From an uncultured Lachnospiraceae bacterium (GTDB lineage: Bacteria > Bacillota > Clostridia > Lachnospirales > Lachnospiraceae): a stretch of 53,688 nucleotides of DNA. This document shows positions 8,019 to 16,314 of this stretch, one piece after another. The first letter of the stretch is position 1, and each line of letters begins with the position of its first letter. The notes under the pieces were generated by a model that did no database searches, had not been told where the DNA came from, and worked only from the letters and a program-made list of their open reading frames with translations. Location: assembly GCA_910585205.1 (NCBI GenBank), contig CAJUCC010000018.1:1-53688 (forward strand). Direction: 5' to 3'. Made by a program: the position numbers and the translations under genes.

Positions 8019-8643
8019 CGAACCGACAATCATAAAACAGAAGAAGCGGCTGCTGACGGTGGATCTGGTTATCATGCTGTTTCTGATCCTGGCCGATCAG
8101 GCGGCAAAGTATGCCGCAACGCTTTATCTGAAAGGAAAACCGGCAATCCCGCTGATTCCCAATGTCCTGGAACTGAATTATCTGGAAAACCGCGGCGCCG
8201 CCTTCGGCATGCTGCAGAATCAGAAAATATTTTTTGTGTTCGTCGCTGCCGTAATTCTGGCGGTGATTGTTTTTGTCCTTTTTATTATGCCGCTGCAGCG
8301 GAAATATACGCCGCTGCATATTTTGCTTGTTATGATCGCCGCCGGCGCCGCCGGCAATATGATCGACCGGCTGCGTCTGGATTATGTTGTCGATTTCATT
8401 TCCTTCGTCCTTATTCATTTTCCGATTTTTAATGTGGCGGACATATATGTTACGATAGCAACGGTATTTTTTGTCGTCCTGTTTCTGTTTTACTATAAAG
8501 AAGAAGATCTGGAATTCCTTGGTTTCCGGCACGGGGACGGGACCATATCCGACCGGTACAAACCGCTGCAGGACAGAAAAACGAAAAAAAAAGAAAAAAC
8601 GACAGCAGACCACAGCACGGAGACGATCGGAGAAAAGCAGTGA
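8005..8643 (+). CDS. lspA: Lipoprotein signal peptidase
   Basis: LspA is the aspartyl membrane protease that removes the signal peptide from lipid-modified prolipoproteins, such as the carboxypeptidase at 2622. The product from the ATG at 8005 is 212 residues, with about four membrane segments. The catalytic aspartates are visible in GNMIDR (Asp121) and FNVAD (Asp146), together with the conserved LADQAAKY and NRGAAFG motifs. A long basic C-terminal tail (about residues 172-212, with KTKKKEKTT) extends past the usual end of roughly 160-170 residues. A TTG three codons upstream is possible, but TTGGAGGAG at 7987-7995 spaces better with the ATG. Confidence 0.95.
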   Translation: MKANNEPTIIKQKKRLLTVDLVIMLFLILADQAAKYAATLYLKGKPAIPLIPNVLELNYLENRGAAFGMLQNQKIFFVFVAAVILAVIVFVLFIMPLQRKYTPLHILLVMIAAGAAGNMIDRLRLDYVVDFISFVLIHFPIFNVADIYVTIATVFFVVLFLFYYKEEDLEFLGFRHGDGTISDRYKPLQDRKTKKKEKTTADHSTETIGEKQ

Positions 8644-9569
8644 GAGAAAATGATCCAGGCGGAGAACAGGTATTGTTTCCTGTATCGGAAGACAGGGCAG
8701 GCGTCCGTATCGACAAATGTCTGGCAGAACTGGCAGATTCCCTGTCCCGCACATATATCGGAAAGCTGATTCAGGAAGGGCGGGTACTGGCAGACGGCAG
8801 ACCCGTCAAAGCAAATTATAAGGTAAAAGCAGGAGATATGCTGTCCGTTTGGATACCCGCGGCGGAAACACCGGACATTCTTGCGGAAGACATTCCCCTC
8901 GATATTCTGTACGAGGACGGCGATCTGCTCGTTGTCAATAAGCCGAAAGGCATGGTAGTCCATCCGGCGCCGGGACATTACAGTGGTACGCTTGTGAACG
9001 GGCTGCTTTTTTATTGTAAAGACAGCCTGTCCGGGATCAACGGCGTATTGCGTCCCGGCATTGTCCATCGCATTGACCGGGATACGACCGGTTCTCTTCT
9101 CGTATGTAAAAACGACTATGCCCATGCCTCCATTGCGCAGCAGTTAAAGGATCATACCATCACAAGGCGTTATGAAGCCATCGTTCACGGCGTCCTTCCC
9201 CGGGACGAAGGAACGGTAAATGCCCCCATCGGAAGACATGTTTCCGACCGCAAACGAATGGCGGTCGATCACAAAAACGGCAAAGAAGCCGTCACCCACT
9301 ACCGCGTTCTGAAACGCTTCCGCAGCCATACTCACATTGAATGCCGCCTGGAGACGGGCCGCACGCATCAGATTCGCGTGCACATGTCGAGCATCGGGTA
9401 TCCGCTTCTCGGTGATGCGGTATACGGCCCCGGCCGCGGAAACGGTACCTTGGAAGGCCAGACACTCCATGCCCGGATTTTGGGATTTGTGCATCCGCGC
9501 AGCGGTGCATACCTTGAAACGGAGGCGCCGCTGCCGGCGTATTTCCGGGAGCTGCTTGCGGCACTGTGA
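8640..9569 (+). CDS. RluD-type 23S rRNA pseudouridine synthase
   Basis: This enzyme isomerises uridine to pseudouridine in RNA. The 309-residue protein has an N-terminal S4 RNA-binding domain (about residues 20-70), then the catalytic RluA/RluD core with HRIDRDTTG (catalytic Asp146) and the late RTHQIRVHM motif. The GTG start overlaps the lspA stop codon by 4 bases (GTGA), which indicates coupling. The lspA-rluD order is common in Firmicutes (YlyB position), which supports the RluD-like label. Exact target uridines cannot be read from the sequence. Confidence 0.93.
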   Translation: MRENDPGGEQVLFPVSEDRAGVRIDKCLAELADSLSRTYIGKLIQEGRVLADGRPVKANYKVKAGDMLSVWIPAAETPDILAEDIPLDILYEDGDLLVVNKPKGMVVHPAPGHYSGTLVNGLLFYCKDSLSGINGVLRPGIVHRIDRDTTGSLLVCKNDYAHASIAQQLKDHTITRRYEAIVHGVLPRDEGTVNAPIGRHVSDRKRMAVDHKNGKEAVTHYRVLKRFRSHTHIECRLETGRTHQIRVHMSSIGYPLLGDAVYGPGRGNGTLEGQTLHARILGFVHPRSGAYLETEAPLPAYFRELLAAL

Positions 9570-9604
9570 GGGTGAGAATGCCGGAGCACAACCGGTGGAA
9601 ACGG

Positions 9605-9655
9605 CAAAGAGCTGCAGCCAGACCTGTATTGCACGGTCCGGTCTGCGGCTCTTTG
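9605..9655 (+). terminator. Long hairpin downstream of the rluD-type gene
   Basis: CAAAGAGCTGCAG (9605-9617) pairs with CTGCGGCTCTTTG (9643-9655) over 13 positions with one G-U pair. A further GACC/GGTC pairing lies inside. No T-tract follows directly, so it is a weaker terminator candidate or another RNA structure at the end of the 4244-9569 operon. Confidence 0.5.
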
Positions 9656-9698
9656 TCGTCTCTGCGATTGCCATATATTAAAATTTTATTAAAAAAGA

Positions 9699-9726
9699 TT
9701 GAAATTTTTATAATTAATGCTATAAT
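9699..9726 (+). promoter_or_regulatory. Sigma-A-type promoter for the 9761-cstA operon
   Basis: The -35 element TTGAAA (9699-9704) and the perfect -10 element TATAAT (9721-9726) are separated by 16 bases in a very AT-rich region. They are located 34 bases upstream of the start at 9761. Confidence 0.7.
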
Positions 9727-9760
9727 AAATATACTGTTTCGAAAGGAATTCTGTATATTT

Positions 9761-10294
9761 ATGCAATACACGCGAGAAAGTGCAATCGAACGGCTGTTAA
9801 GCAAATATCGGGCTTATTACAATATCACGATGTTCGAGGAAGATCGGAAACCGCTCACAGCGATCTGTGAGTTTTTTGAATGTACGGAAAAATATGTGCT
9901 TTCCAGAAAAGCCAGTCTGTGGTCTGCAAGGTGTGAAGAATTCCTTTATGTATTCGAAACGGAGCATCTTACGAAAGCGGAATTTGCGGCGTGCCGTGAT
10001 TTTGCCTGTGCGGACGGCATGAAGCGCGCAGACATCGGCCCCGGGCATATGTATACCTATATAACGCCGGTATTTATCTGTGACACCTGCGAAGAGGATG
10101 CCCGTGCGGCATTAAAAAAATGCCGTATCTACAAAAGTTTTCATTTTTCTCTGCATGGCTGGATGGATTTTCACACTGCTGTACTGGAGGTCGGAAATAA
10201 CCGGATTACCACAAACAGGAGCGGGAAGTATGTGGAGGAAGTTATGAAAAAAATATTATTTCCAAAGAAAAAGAAAAGGAGACGATTTTTATGA
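9761..10294 (+). CDS. Uncharacterised Cys-containing protein coupled to cstA
   Basis: I do not recognise this 177-residue protein. It has no signal peptide or membrane segment, eight cysteines including a CDTC pair (residues 107-110), and a strongly basic C-terminal tail (KKKKRRR, about 170-175). The middle and C-terminal part read as an alternating beta/alpha domain. The frame opens further upstream, but AAAGGA at 9742-9747 and the promoter at 9699-9726 point to the ATG at 9761. The last codons overlap the cstA start by 4 bases (ATGA), so it is translationally coupled to a carbon-starvation/pyruvate transporter. A regulatory or partner role is possible, but this is inference from position only. 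Confidence 0.72.
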   Translation: MQYTRESAIERLLSKYRAYYNITMFEEDRKPLTAICEFFECTEKYVLSRKASLWSARCEEFLYVFETEHLTKAEFAACRDFACADGMKRADIGPGHMYTYITPVFICDTCEEDARAALKKCRIYKSFHFSLHGWMDFHTAVLEVGNNRITTNRSGKYVEEVMKKILFPKKKKRRRFL

Positions 10295-12006
10295 ACACAT
10301 TAGTACTGGTTCTCATCTCGATGGCAGTCCTTGTGTGCGGGTATCTGTTTTACGGCAGATGGCTCTGCAGACAGTGGGGTGTGGGAGAAAGCGATGAGGA
10401 GACGCCGGCTCATACGATGGCAGACGGCGTTGACTATGTCCCCGCAAAAGCGCCTGTCCTGATGGGACATCATTTTTCATCCATCGCCGGTGCGGGTCCC
10501 ATTACCGGACCGATCGGTGCGGCTATGTTTGGCTGGCTGCCTGTCACCCTCTGGGTTCTGGTCGGCGGCATTTTTTTTGGCGGCGTTCATGATTTCGGCG
10601 CATTGTTTGCCTCCATCCGGCACAATGGTCAGTCGATCGGAGAAGTGATTTCCGCCAATATGAGCAAACGGGCCAAACGTCTGTTTCTGATTTTTGCCTA
10701 TCTGACCCTGCTTCTGGTTGTGGCTGCTTTTGCCTCTATCGTGGCATCCACGTTTGGCGCCAAGTACGACGAAGCAGGCGCGCTGGATGTCGCCGCGAGT
10801 GCATCCAATGCCAGCGTTGCCATGGTATCTCTGTTGTTTATCCTGATTGCCATTGTTTTTGGCTTCTGTGTATACCGCAGAAGCGCCTCCATGGCAGTTT
10901 CCACAATATTGGGAATTATCGCCATTGTCGCAATCATGGCCGTCGGCATGAATTTCCATCCGCTTTATCTGTCCACAAACACATGGATGATTATTGTGGG
11001 AATTTATATTGCGATTGCCTCCGTGGCTCCGGTCTGGATTTTGCTGCAGCCCCGCGACTATCTGAGTTCTTTCCTGCTTTATGCAATGCTCTTTGTCGCT
11101 TTCGTCGGCGTTGTGGGTGCACATCCCAATATCAATCCCGAAACATTTCCGGCCTTTGCGGGCTTTGCCGTAGACAACGGAAACGGGGTGCAGTATATGT
11201 TCCCCATCCTGTTTACGACGGTTGCCTGCGGCGCGATTTCCGGTTTCCATTCGCTTGTTTCGTCCGGTACGACATCGAAACAGCTCAATAAGGAGACAGA
11301 CGCCAAACCAATCGCTTACGGCGGAATGCTGCTGGAATGCGTTCTGGCGATTCTGACGCTCTGCGCGATTGCTTATGCAAGGGAAACCGGCCATACGGCG
11401 GGCGCCACGGATATTTTTGCGGGCGGCATCGCAGCCATGGTAGCCGCCATTCCCGGGTTGGCAGGGCTGGAAAATATTCTGTATACGCTGCTGATTCTTA
11501 CATATTCCGCATTCTGCCTGACCTCTCTGGATACGGCGACGCGTCTGGCGCGCTTTATGTTCCAGGAGTTCTGGCTGGAACCGGGACAGACGGCAAAGGA
11601 TGTCACGGACGGCTACAGGAAACTGCTCGTGAATCCGTACTTTGCGACCGCAGTCACTGTGATAATCGGCATTTTGCTCGGAATGACGGGCTATTCCAAG
11701 ATATGGGGACTGTTCGGCTCCGCCAATCAGCTTCTGGCAGGACTTGGTCTTCTGGCAGTTGCGGCATGGCTGGGCAATATCGGCAGAAACAACAAAATGT
11801 TCCTGATTCCGATGGCGTTTATGATGGTCGTGACGATCTGTTCACTTGTCATCACCGTAAAAAATCAGGTCGGAATCATAACGGCCGGCGGCGCCGACTG
11901 GGGACCTTACGCCCAGACGATTCTCGCGGTGCTTTTGATTATCCTGTCAATTCTGCTTGTAATCGAGGGAATTCAGACACTGACCGGAAAACGAAAAACC
12001 GCGTAA
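10291..12006 (+). CDS. cstA: CstA-family carbon starvation protein, putative peptide/pyruvate transporter
   Basis: CstA-family proteins are large inner-membrane transporters; characterised members take up pyruvate or peptides during carbon limitation. The 571-residue product has many membrane segments. It carries the family's conserved segments: PVLMGHHFSSIAGAGPITGP near residues 55-74, FFGGVHDFGALFASIRHNG, and the central GFHSLVSSGTTSKQ. Its length is in the shorter range for the family (E. coli CstA is about 700). The gene shares an operon with the unknown gene at 9761 and starts inside its stop codon, with AAAAGGAGACG at 10275-10285 as ribosome site. Confidence 0.93.
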   Translation: MNTLVLVLISMAVLVCGYLFYGRWLCRQWGVGESDEETPAHTMADGVDYVPAKAPVLMGHHFSSIAGAGPITGPIGAAMFGWLPVTLWVLVGGIFFGGVHDFGALFASIRHNGQSIGEVISANMSKRAKRLFLIFAYLTLLLVVAAFASIVASTFGAKYDEAGALDVAASASNASVAMVSLLFILIAIVFGFCVYRRSASMAVSTILGIIAIVAIMAVGMNFHPLYLSTNTWMIIVGIYIAIASVAPVWILLQPRDYLSSFLLYAMLFVAFVGVVGAHPNINPETFPAFAGFAVDNGNGVQYMFPILFTTVACGAISGFHSLVSSGTTSKQLNKETDAKPIAYGGMLLECVLAILTLCAIAYARETGHTAGATDIFAGGIAAMVAAIPGLAGLENILYTLLILTYSAFCLTSLDTATRLARFMFQEFWLEPGQTAKDVTDGYRKLLVNPYFATAVTVIIGILLGMTGYSKIWGLFGSANQLLAGLGLLAVAAWLGNIGRNNKMFLIPMAFMMVVTICSLVITVKNQVGIITAGGADWGPYAQTILAVLLIILSILLVIEGIQTLTGKRKTA

Positions 12007-12023
12007 CCGGAATCGGTAACAGA

Positions 12024-12052
12024 TTGTAATTTTCCTCATCCTGCTGTATACT
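12024..12052 (+). promoter_or_regulatory. Sigma-A-type promoter for the 12077 gene
   Basis: TTGTAA (12024-12029) and TATACT (12047-12052) are spaced by 17 bases. They sit 25 bases upstream of the 12077 start, between the end of cstA and the kinase-like gene. Confidence 0.6.
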
Positions 12053-12076
12053 GGAACAGAAAGGTGGTGCTGTGAT

Positions 12077-12700
12077 ATGAATACTGTAATTACAATCGGA
12101 CGGCAATTTGGCTCCGCCGGGCGTGAAATCGGAGAGAAGGTTGCCGCACATTTCGGAATTGTCTGCTATGATAAAGAACTGCTGACAAGAGCGGCGAAAG
12201 AGAGTGGATTCTGCGAAGAAATGCTGGCGAACCATGACGAACGTCCTACCAATTCGTTTTTATACAATCTGGTGATGGACACATATTCCTTCGGATACAA
12301 TGCGTCTTCCTTTGTGGATATGCCCATCAGTCAGAAAGTATTTCTGGCCCAGTTTGACACGATCAAAAAGATTGCATCGGAGGGTCCCTGCGTTATCGTA
12401 GGCAGGTGCGCGGACTATGCGCTCAGTGATTTTGCAAATTGTATCCATCTGTTTATTTATGCGGATGAAGCTGCGCGCATCAGCCGCATCAGCCGGAAAT
12501 ATGAGCTGAGTGAAAACAAAGCAAGGGATATGATTATAAAAAAAGACAAACAACGGCAGAGCTATTACAATTATTATTCTTCTAAAAAATGGGGACGCGC
12601 CGACAGCTATGATCTGTGTATCAGCAGCAGTGTGCTGGGCGTGGACGGAACGGTGAAACTGATCTGCCAGTATATTCAGGATTTTGAAGACAGGAAGTAA
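12077..12700 (+). CDS. Cytidylate kinase-like family protein
   Basis: The 207-residue protein has a P-loop variant, TIGRQFGSAGREIG (residues 6-19), and the layout of the cytidylate-kinase-like family: the CYDKELL segment after the first helix, GRCADYAL around residues 113-120 and a lid-like basic region (KDKQRQSYYNYYSSKKWG). It resembles nucleoside monophosphate kinases but is not the canonical Cmk, which is larger and carries an NMP-binding insert. The substrate is unknown. It has its own promoter and a strong terminator, so it seems to be monocistronic. Confidence 0.85.
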   Translation: MNTVITIGRQFGSAGREIGEKVAAHFGIVCYDKELLTRAAKESGFCEEMLANHDERPTNSFLYNLVMDTYSFGYNASSFVDMPISQKVFLAQFDTIKKIASEGPCVIVGRCADYALSDFANCIHLFIYADEAARISRISRKYELSENKARDMIIKKDKQRQSYYNYYSSKKWGRADSYDLCISSSVLGVDGTVKLICQYIQDFEDRK

Positions 12701-12714
12701 GAAAAAACAAAGGG

Positions 12715-12746
12715 GGAAGAGGTTGAAAACCTCTTCCTGTTTTATT
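12715..12746 (+). terminator. Rho-independent terminator after the 12077 gene
   Basis: GGAAGAGGTT (12715-12724) and AACCTCTTCC (12728-12737) pair perfectly around a three-base loop. The stem is followed by TGTTTTATT. It overlaps the promoter predicted for the next gene. Confidence 0.88.
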
Positions 12747-12751
12747 ATAAT
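12723..12751 (+). promoter_or_regulatory. Promoter for the NhaC gene, embedded in the preceding terminator
   Basis: TTGAAA (12723-12728) lies in the loop side of the terminator hairpin, and a perfect TATAAT (12746-12751) lies after its T-tract, with 17 bases between. The start codon at 12795 is 43 bases further downstream. Confidence 0.6.
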
Positions 12752-12794
12752 AAATAAGTATTGAAATTACAGAAAGATGAGGGAAAGAATAAGC

Positions 12795-14348
12795 ATGGAA
12801 GCATTAACTCAGATGAATTACGGCTGGTTATCGGTTGTACCGCCGCTTGTTGCCATTATTCTGGCACTGATTACAAAAGAGGTTATTTCCTCGCTGATTA
12901 TCGGCGTCCTGACCGGCGCACTGATTTACAGCCATGGGAATCCCGTCGGTATGGTTATGAATACCTTTACCGTTATGGGAGAGCGCATGAGCGGCAATGT
13001 CAATATTCTGATCTTTTTAGGACTTTTGGGAGCGCTTGTGGTCGTCATCACCAAAGCGGGCGGTTCCGCTGCATACGGCAACTGGGCGGTACAGCGGATC
13101 AAAACGCGGAAAGGGGCTTCCCTTTCAACCTGTGCGCTCGGCTGTCTGATTTTTATTGACGATTATTTTAACTGTCTTTCCGTCGGCACGGTTATGCGGC
13201 CGGTAACGGACAAGCATCGGATTTCCAGGGCAAAGCTGGCATATCTGCTGGACGCGACGGCTGCCCCGGTCTGCATTATCGCCCCCGTATCAAGCTGGGG
13301 CGCTTCGGTGGCAACCTATATCGAAGAGGCAGGGGTGGGAAACGGCATGTCCACCTTTGTCAGACTGATCCCCTATAACCTGTACGCCATTACGACGATT
13401 GTCATGATTGTCATAATCTGCGTCACCAATCTGAACTTCGGGCCCATGGGAAAATTTGAGAAAAACGCCATTGAAAACGGTGATCTCTTTTCCGGGAAGG
13501 GCGAAATCAAAACGGACGAGGTGCAAAGTTCCCGCGTATCCGCAAAAGGAAAAGTATACGATCTTATCATTCCGATTCTGGTTCTGATTACAGCGACCAT
13601 TCTGGCCATGGCTTACACGGGAGGCGCCTTCGGCGGCGGCTGCAGCTTTACGGAGTCATTCGGAAACTGCGATTCCTCTCTGTCTCTGGTACTCGGCAGT
13701 TTCGTGGCACTGGTTGCCGCATTTTTCCTGTTTGTTCCGCGCAGGGTTATTTCCTTCCGGGAATTTACAGACGGAATCACAGAAGGGATCAAATCAATGG
13801 TGCCGGCGTTTACCATTTTGATTCTTGCCTGGGCCATCGGCGGCATCTGCAGTGTGGATTATCTGAATACCGGCGGCTTTGTGGGTAATCTCGTCAATAA
13901 CAGCACCTTCCCGGTATTTATTCTGCCCGCCATTACGTTTCTTGTCGCTTCCTTCCTGGGATTTGCCACAGGTACGTCATGGGGAACCATGGCACTGCTT
14001 ATCCCGATCGGTGCAGCGATCTGTTCCCCTGCAGGTACGGCGCATCTGATCATGCCCGTACTCGGATCGATTCTGGCAGGCGCCGTATTCGGAGACCATA
14101 TTTCACCAATCTCCGATACCACCATTTTGTCTTCCACAGGAGCTTCCTGCAATCATATCGACCATGTGTCCACACAGGTCGTATATGCCGGTGTTGCGGC
14201 GGGATGCTGCGCCGTCGGCTATGTCCTGATGGGAATTATCAATAACGGTCTGGCAGCCACAGCGCTGACATTGGCTTTGCTGGCAGTCGTGCTGTTTGTC
14301 ATATCCAAAATCTGGCGGACAAAAATTGATTACAGCAAGGTTAAATAA
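12795..14348 (+). CDS. NhaC-family Na+/H+ antiporter
   Basis: This is a secondary transporter of the NhaC/ion-transporter superfamily, which exchanges sodium for protons or exchanges related solutes. The 517-residue protein has about eleven membrane segments. It contains the IFIDDYFNCLSVGTVMRPVTD region (about residues 120-140) and FATGTSWGTMALLIPI, followed by GDHISPISDTTILSSTGA, all typical of NhaC homologues. An alternative ATG at 12777 exists in frame, but GAGGGAAAG at 12779-12787 supports 12795. The true substrate (sodium/proton, or malate-lactate or amino acid exchange as in some relatives) cannot be read from the sequence. Confidence 0.88.
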   Translation: MEALTQMNYGWLSVVPPLVAIILALITKEVISSLIIGVLTGALIYSHGNPVGMVMNTFTVMGERMSGNVNILIFLGLLGALVVVITKAGGSAAYGNWAVQRIKTRKGASLSTCALGCLIFIDDYFNCLSVGTVMRPVTDKHRISRAKLAYLLDATAAPVCIIAPVSSWGASVATYIEEAGVGNGMSTFVRLIPYNLYAITTIVMIVIICVTNLNFGPMGKFEKNAIENGDLFSGKGEIKTDEVQSSRVSAKGKVYDLIIPILVLITATILAMAYTGGAFGGGCSFTESFGNCDSSLSLVLGSFVALVAAFFLFVPRRVISFREFTDGITEGIKSMVPAFTILILAWAIGGICSVDYLNTGGFVGNLVNNSTFPVFILPAITFLVASFLGFATGTSWGTMALLIPIGAAICSPAGTAHLIMPVLGSILAGAVFGDHISPISDTTILSSTGASCNHIDHVSTQVVYAGVAAGCCAVGYVLMGIINNGLAATALTLALLAVVLFVISKIWRTKIDYSKVK

Positions 14349-14384
14349 CGGAAAACGGACTTTCAGAAAAGGAGAACTGCATAT

Positions 14385-15098
14385 ATGAAACCAATCAATA
14401 TAGCCGAGGCATTATCGGCAAACGCCTATCCGGGCAGAGGAATTATACTGGGAAGATCGGGCGACGGAAAATATGCCGTCGGCGCATACTTTATCATGGG
14501 AAGAAGCGAAAACAGCAGAAACCGTATTTTTGTGCGTGAGGGCGAAGGTATCCGCACGCAGGCGTTTGACCCGTCCAAACTGACGGATCCCAGTCTGATT
14601 ATCTATGCGCCGGTACGGGTGCTTGGAAACCGGACCATTATCACAAACGGGGATCAGACGGATACCGTTTATGAGGGACTGGAGCAGGGGCTTACGCTGG
14701 AACAGTCACTGCGCAGCCGTACGTTTGAGCCGGACGCGCCTAATTATACGCCCCGGATTTCGGGTGTTTTGTATGTGGACGGCGGCAGATTTCACTATGC
14801 GATGTCCGTACTGAAAAGCAACTGCGGGAATCCCGACTCCTGTATCCGACATGCGTTTACATATGAAAACCCCGTGGCGGGAGAGGGACACTTTATTCAC
14901 ACTTATATCGGGGACGGCAATCCGCTGCCGAGCTTCGAAGGCGAACCGGAGCGCATGACGATTGACGGGGGAATCGACGGCTTCACCGATATGCTCTGGG
15001 ATAATCTGCACGCGGAAAACAAAGTCTCGCTGTTTGTCCGTTATATCGATGTGGAAACCGGCACATATGAGACAAGGATCGTCAATAAAAACAAATGA
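14385..15098 (+). CDS. purO: PurO-type IMP cyclohydrolase
   Basis: This protein matches the archaeal-type IMP cyclohydrolase family (PurO), which closes FAICAR to IMP, the last step of purine synthesis. The 237-residue product begins with YPGRGIILGRS followed by GKYAVGAYFIMGRSENSRNR, the characteristic N-terminal pattern; its size is close to archaeal PurO, about 200 residues. Together with the next gene, which carries only the transformylase half of PurH, it would replace bifunctional PurH. The two genes overlap or nearly touch (stop at 15098, next start at 15113 or 15095). It begins 36 bases after the antiporter gene with AAAGGAGAA at 14368-14376. Confidence 0.88.
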   Translation: MKPINIAEALSANAYPGRGIILGRSGDGKYAVGAYFIMGRSENSRNRIFVREGEGIRTQAFDPSKLTDPSLIIYAPVRVLGNRTIITNGDQTDTVYEGLEQGLTLEQSLRSRTFEPDAPNYTPRISGVLYVDGGRFHYAMSVLKSNCGNPDSCIRHAFTYENPVAGEGHFIHTYIGDGNPLPSFEGEPERMTIDGGIDGFTDMLWDNLHAENKVSLFVRYIDVETGTYETRIVNKNK

Positions 15099-15112
15099 AA
15101 GGAAACTCCGTA

Positions 15113-16291
15113 ATGAATGAACTGGAATTAAAATATGGCTGTAACCCCAACCAGAAACCTTCCCGCATCTTTATGAAAGACGGCCGTGATCTGCCCGTGA
15201 CAGTCCTGTCCGGCAGACCGGGATATATCAATTTTCTCGATGCGTTCAACGGCTGGCAGCTTGTACGGGAACTGAAAGAGGCAACGGGACTGCCGGCGGC
15301 AGCTTCTTTTAAGCATGTGTCTCCGGCGGGGGCCGCTGTCGGCCTGCCGCTGACCGAAACACTGGCAAAAATTTACTGGGTGGATGATCTGGGGGAACTG
15401 TCCCCGCTGGCAAGCGCATATGCCCGGGCGCGGGGCGCCGACAGAATGTCTTCCTTCGGCGATTTTATCAGTCTGTCGGATGTCTGCGACGTTTCCACGG
15501 CTAACATCATCAAACGGGAAGTATCCGACGGCGTTATCGCACCGGGGTATGAGGCGGAAGCGCTGGAAATCCTGAAGAGTAAGAAAAACGGCAATTATAA
15601 CGTGATCGAGATCGACCCGTCTTATCGTCCGGCTCCCGTGGAGCAAAAAGACGTATTCGGGATTACTTTTGAACAGGGAAGAAACGAACTGAAAATCGAC
15701 CGGGAAATCCTTTCTCACATCGTGACGGAGAAGAAAGAACTTCCGGAGCAGGCGCAGATTGATCTTTTGATCTCTCTGATTACATTGAAATACACCCAGT
15801 CCAACTCCGTCTGCTATGTAAAAGACGGGCAGGCAATTGGCATCGGCGCCGGACAGCAGTCCCGTGTACACTGTACCCGTCTGGCAGGACAGAAGGCCGA
15901 TAACTGGCTGCTTCGTCAGTGTCCCAAAGTACTTGCCCTGCCGTTTGCCGACAATATCAAACGGGCGGACCGGGATAACGCCATCGACAATTATATCGGC
16001 GACGAATATATGGACGTATTGGCAGAAGGCGCATGGCAGCGTGTATTCCGGGAAAAACCGGAGGTTTTCACGGCGGAAGAGAAGCGGGCTTGGCTGGACC
16101 GTATGGACGGGGTAGCACTCGGCTCGGATGCCTTTTTCCCGTTCAGCGACAATATCGAGCGGGCACGTAAGAGCGGTGTCAGATATATCGCGCAGCCCGG
16201 CGGTTCCGTCCGCGACGATGATGTGATTGCATGCTGCGACCGGTATGGCATGGCAATGGCATTTACCGGAATCCGTCTGTTCCACCATTAA
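15113..16291 (+). CDS. purH: Stand-alone AICAR transformylase (PurH transformylase domain)
   Basis: This enzyme transfers a formyl group from 10-formyl-tetrahydrofolate to AICAR. The 392-residue protein corresponds to the C-terminal transformylase part of PurH: KYGCNPNQKPSRIF near the start, the catalytic Lys-His pair in SFKHVSPAGAA, the SNSVCYVKDGQAIGIGAGQQSR stretch and the late SDAFFPFSDNIE region. The N-terminal MGS-like IMP cyclohydrolase domain of bifunctional PurH is missing, which fits the PurO gene directly upstream. I prefer the ATG at 15113, preceded by AAAGGA at 15098-15103. The in-frame ATG at 15095 would overlap purO by 4 bases and is the alternative. Confidence 0.92.
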   Translation: MNELELKYGCNPNQKPSRIFMKDGRDLPVTVLSGRPGYINFLDAFNGWQLVRELKEATGLPAAASFKHVSPAGAAVGLPLTETLAKIYWVDDLGELSPLASAYARARGADRMSSFGDFISLSDVCDVSTANIIKREVSDGVIAPGYEAEALEILKSKKNGNYNVIEIDPSYRPAPVEQKDVFGITFEQGRNELKIDREILSHIVTEKKELPEQAQIDLLISLITLKYTQSNSVCYVKDGQAIGIGAGQQSRVHCTRLAGQKADNWLLRQCPKVLALPFADNIKRADRDNAIDNYIGDEYMDVLAEGAWQRVFREKPEVFTAEEKRAWLDRMDGVALGSDAFFPFSDNIERARKSGVRYIAQPGGSVRDDDVIACCDRYGMAMAFTGIRLFHH

Positions 16292-16314
16292 AAGCTGAAA
16301 AAGGGAGCAATTCT

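Noticed and set aside
15128..16288. 386-codon frame antisense to the AICAR transformylase
   Set aside because: Shadow of a well supported enzyme gene, without ribosome site or domain.
16231..16314. Extended start for the AI-2E gene inside the transformylase gene
   Set aside because: The ATG at 16315 has an AAAAAGGGAG site and the expected hydrophobic N-terminus; the upstream part is only in-frame read-back.
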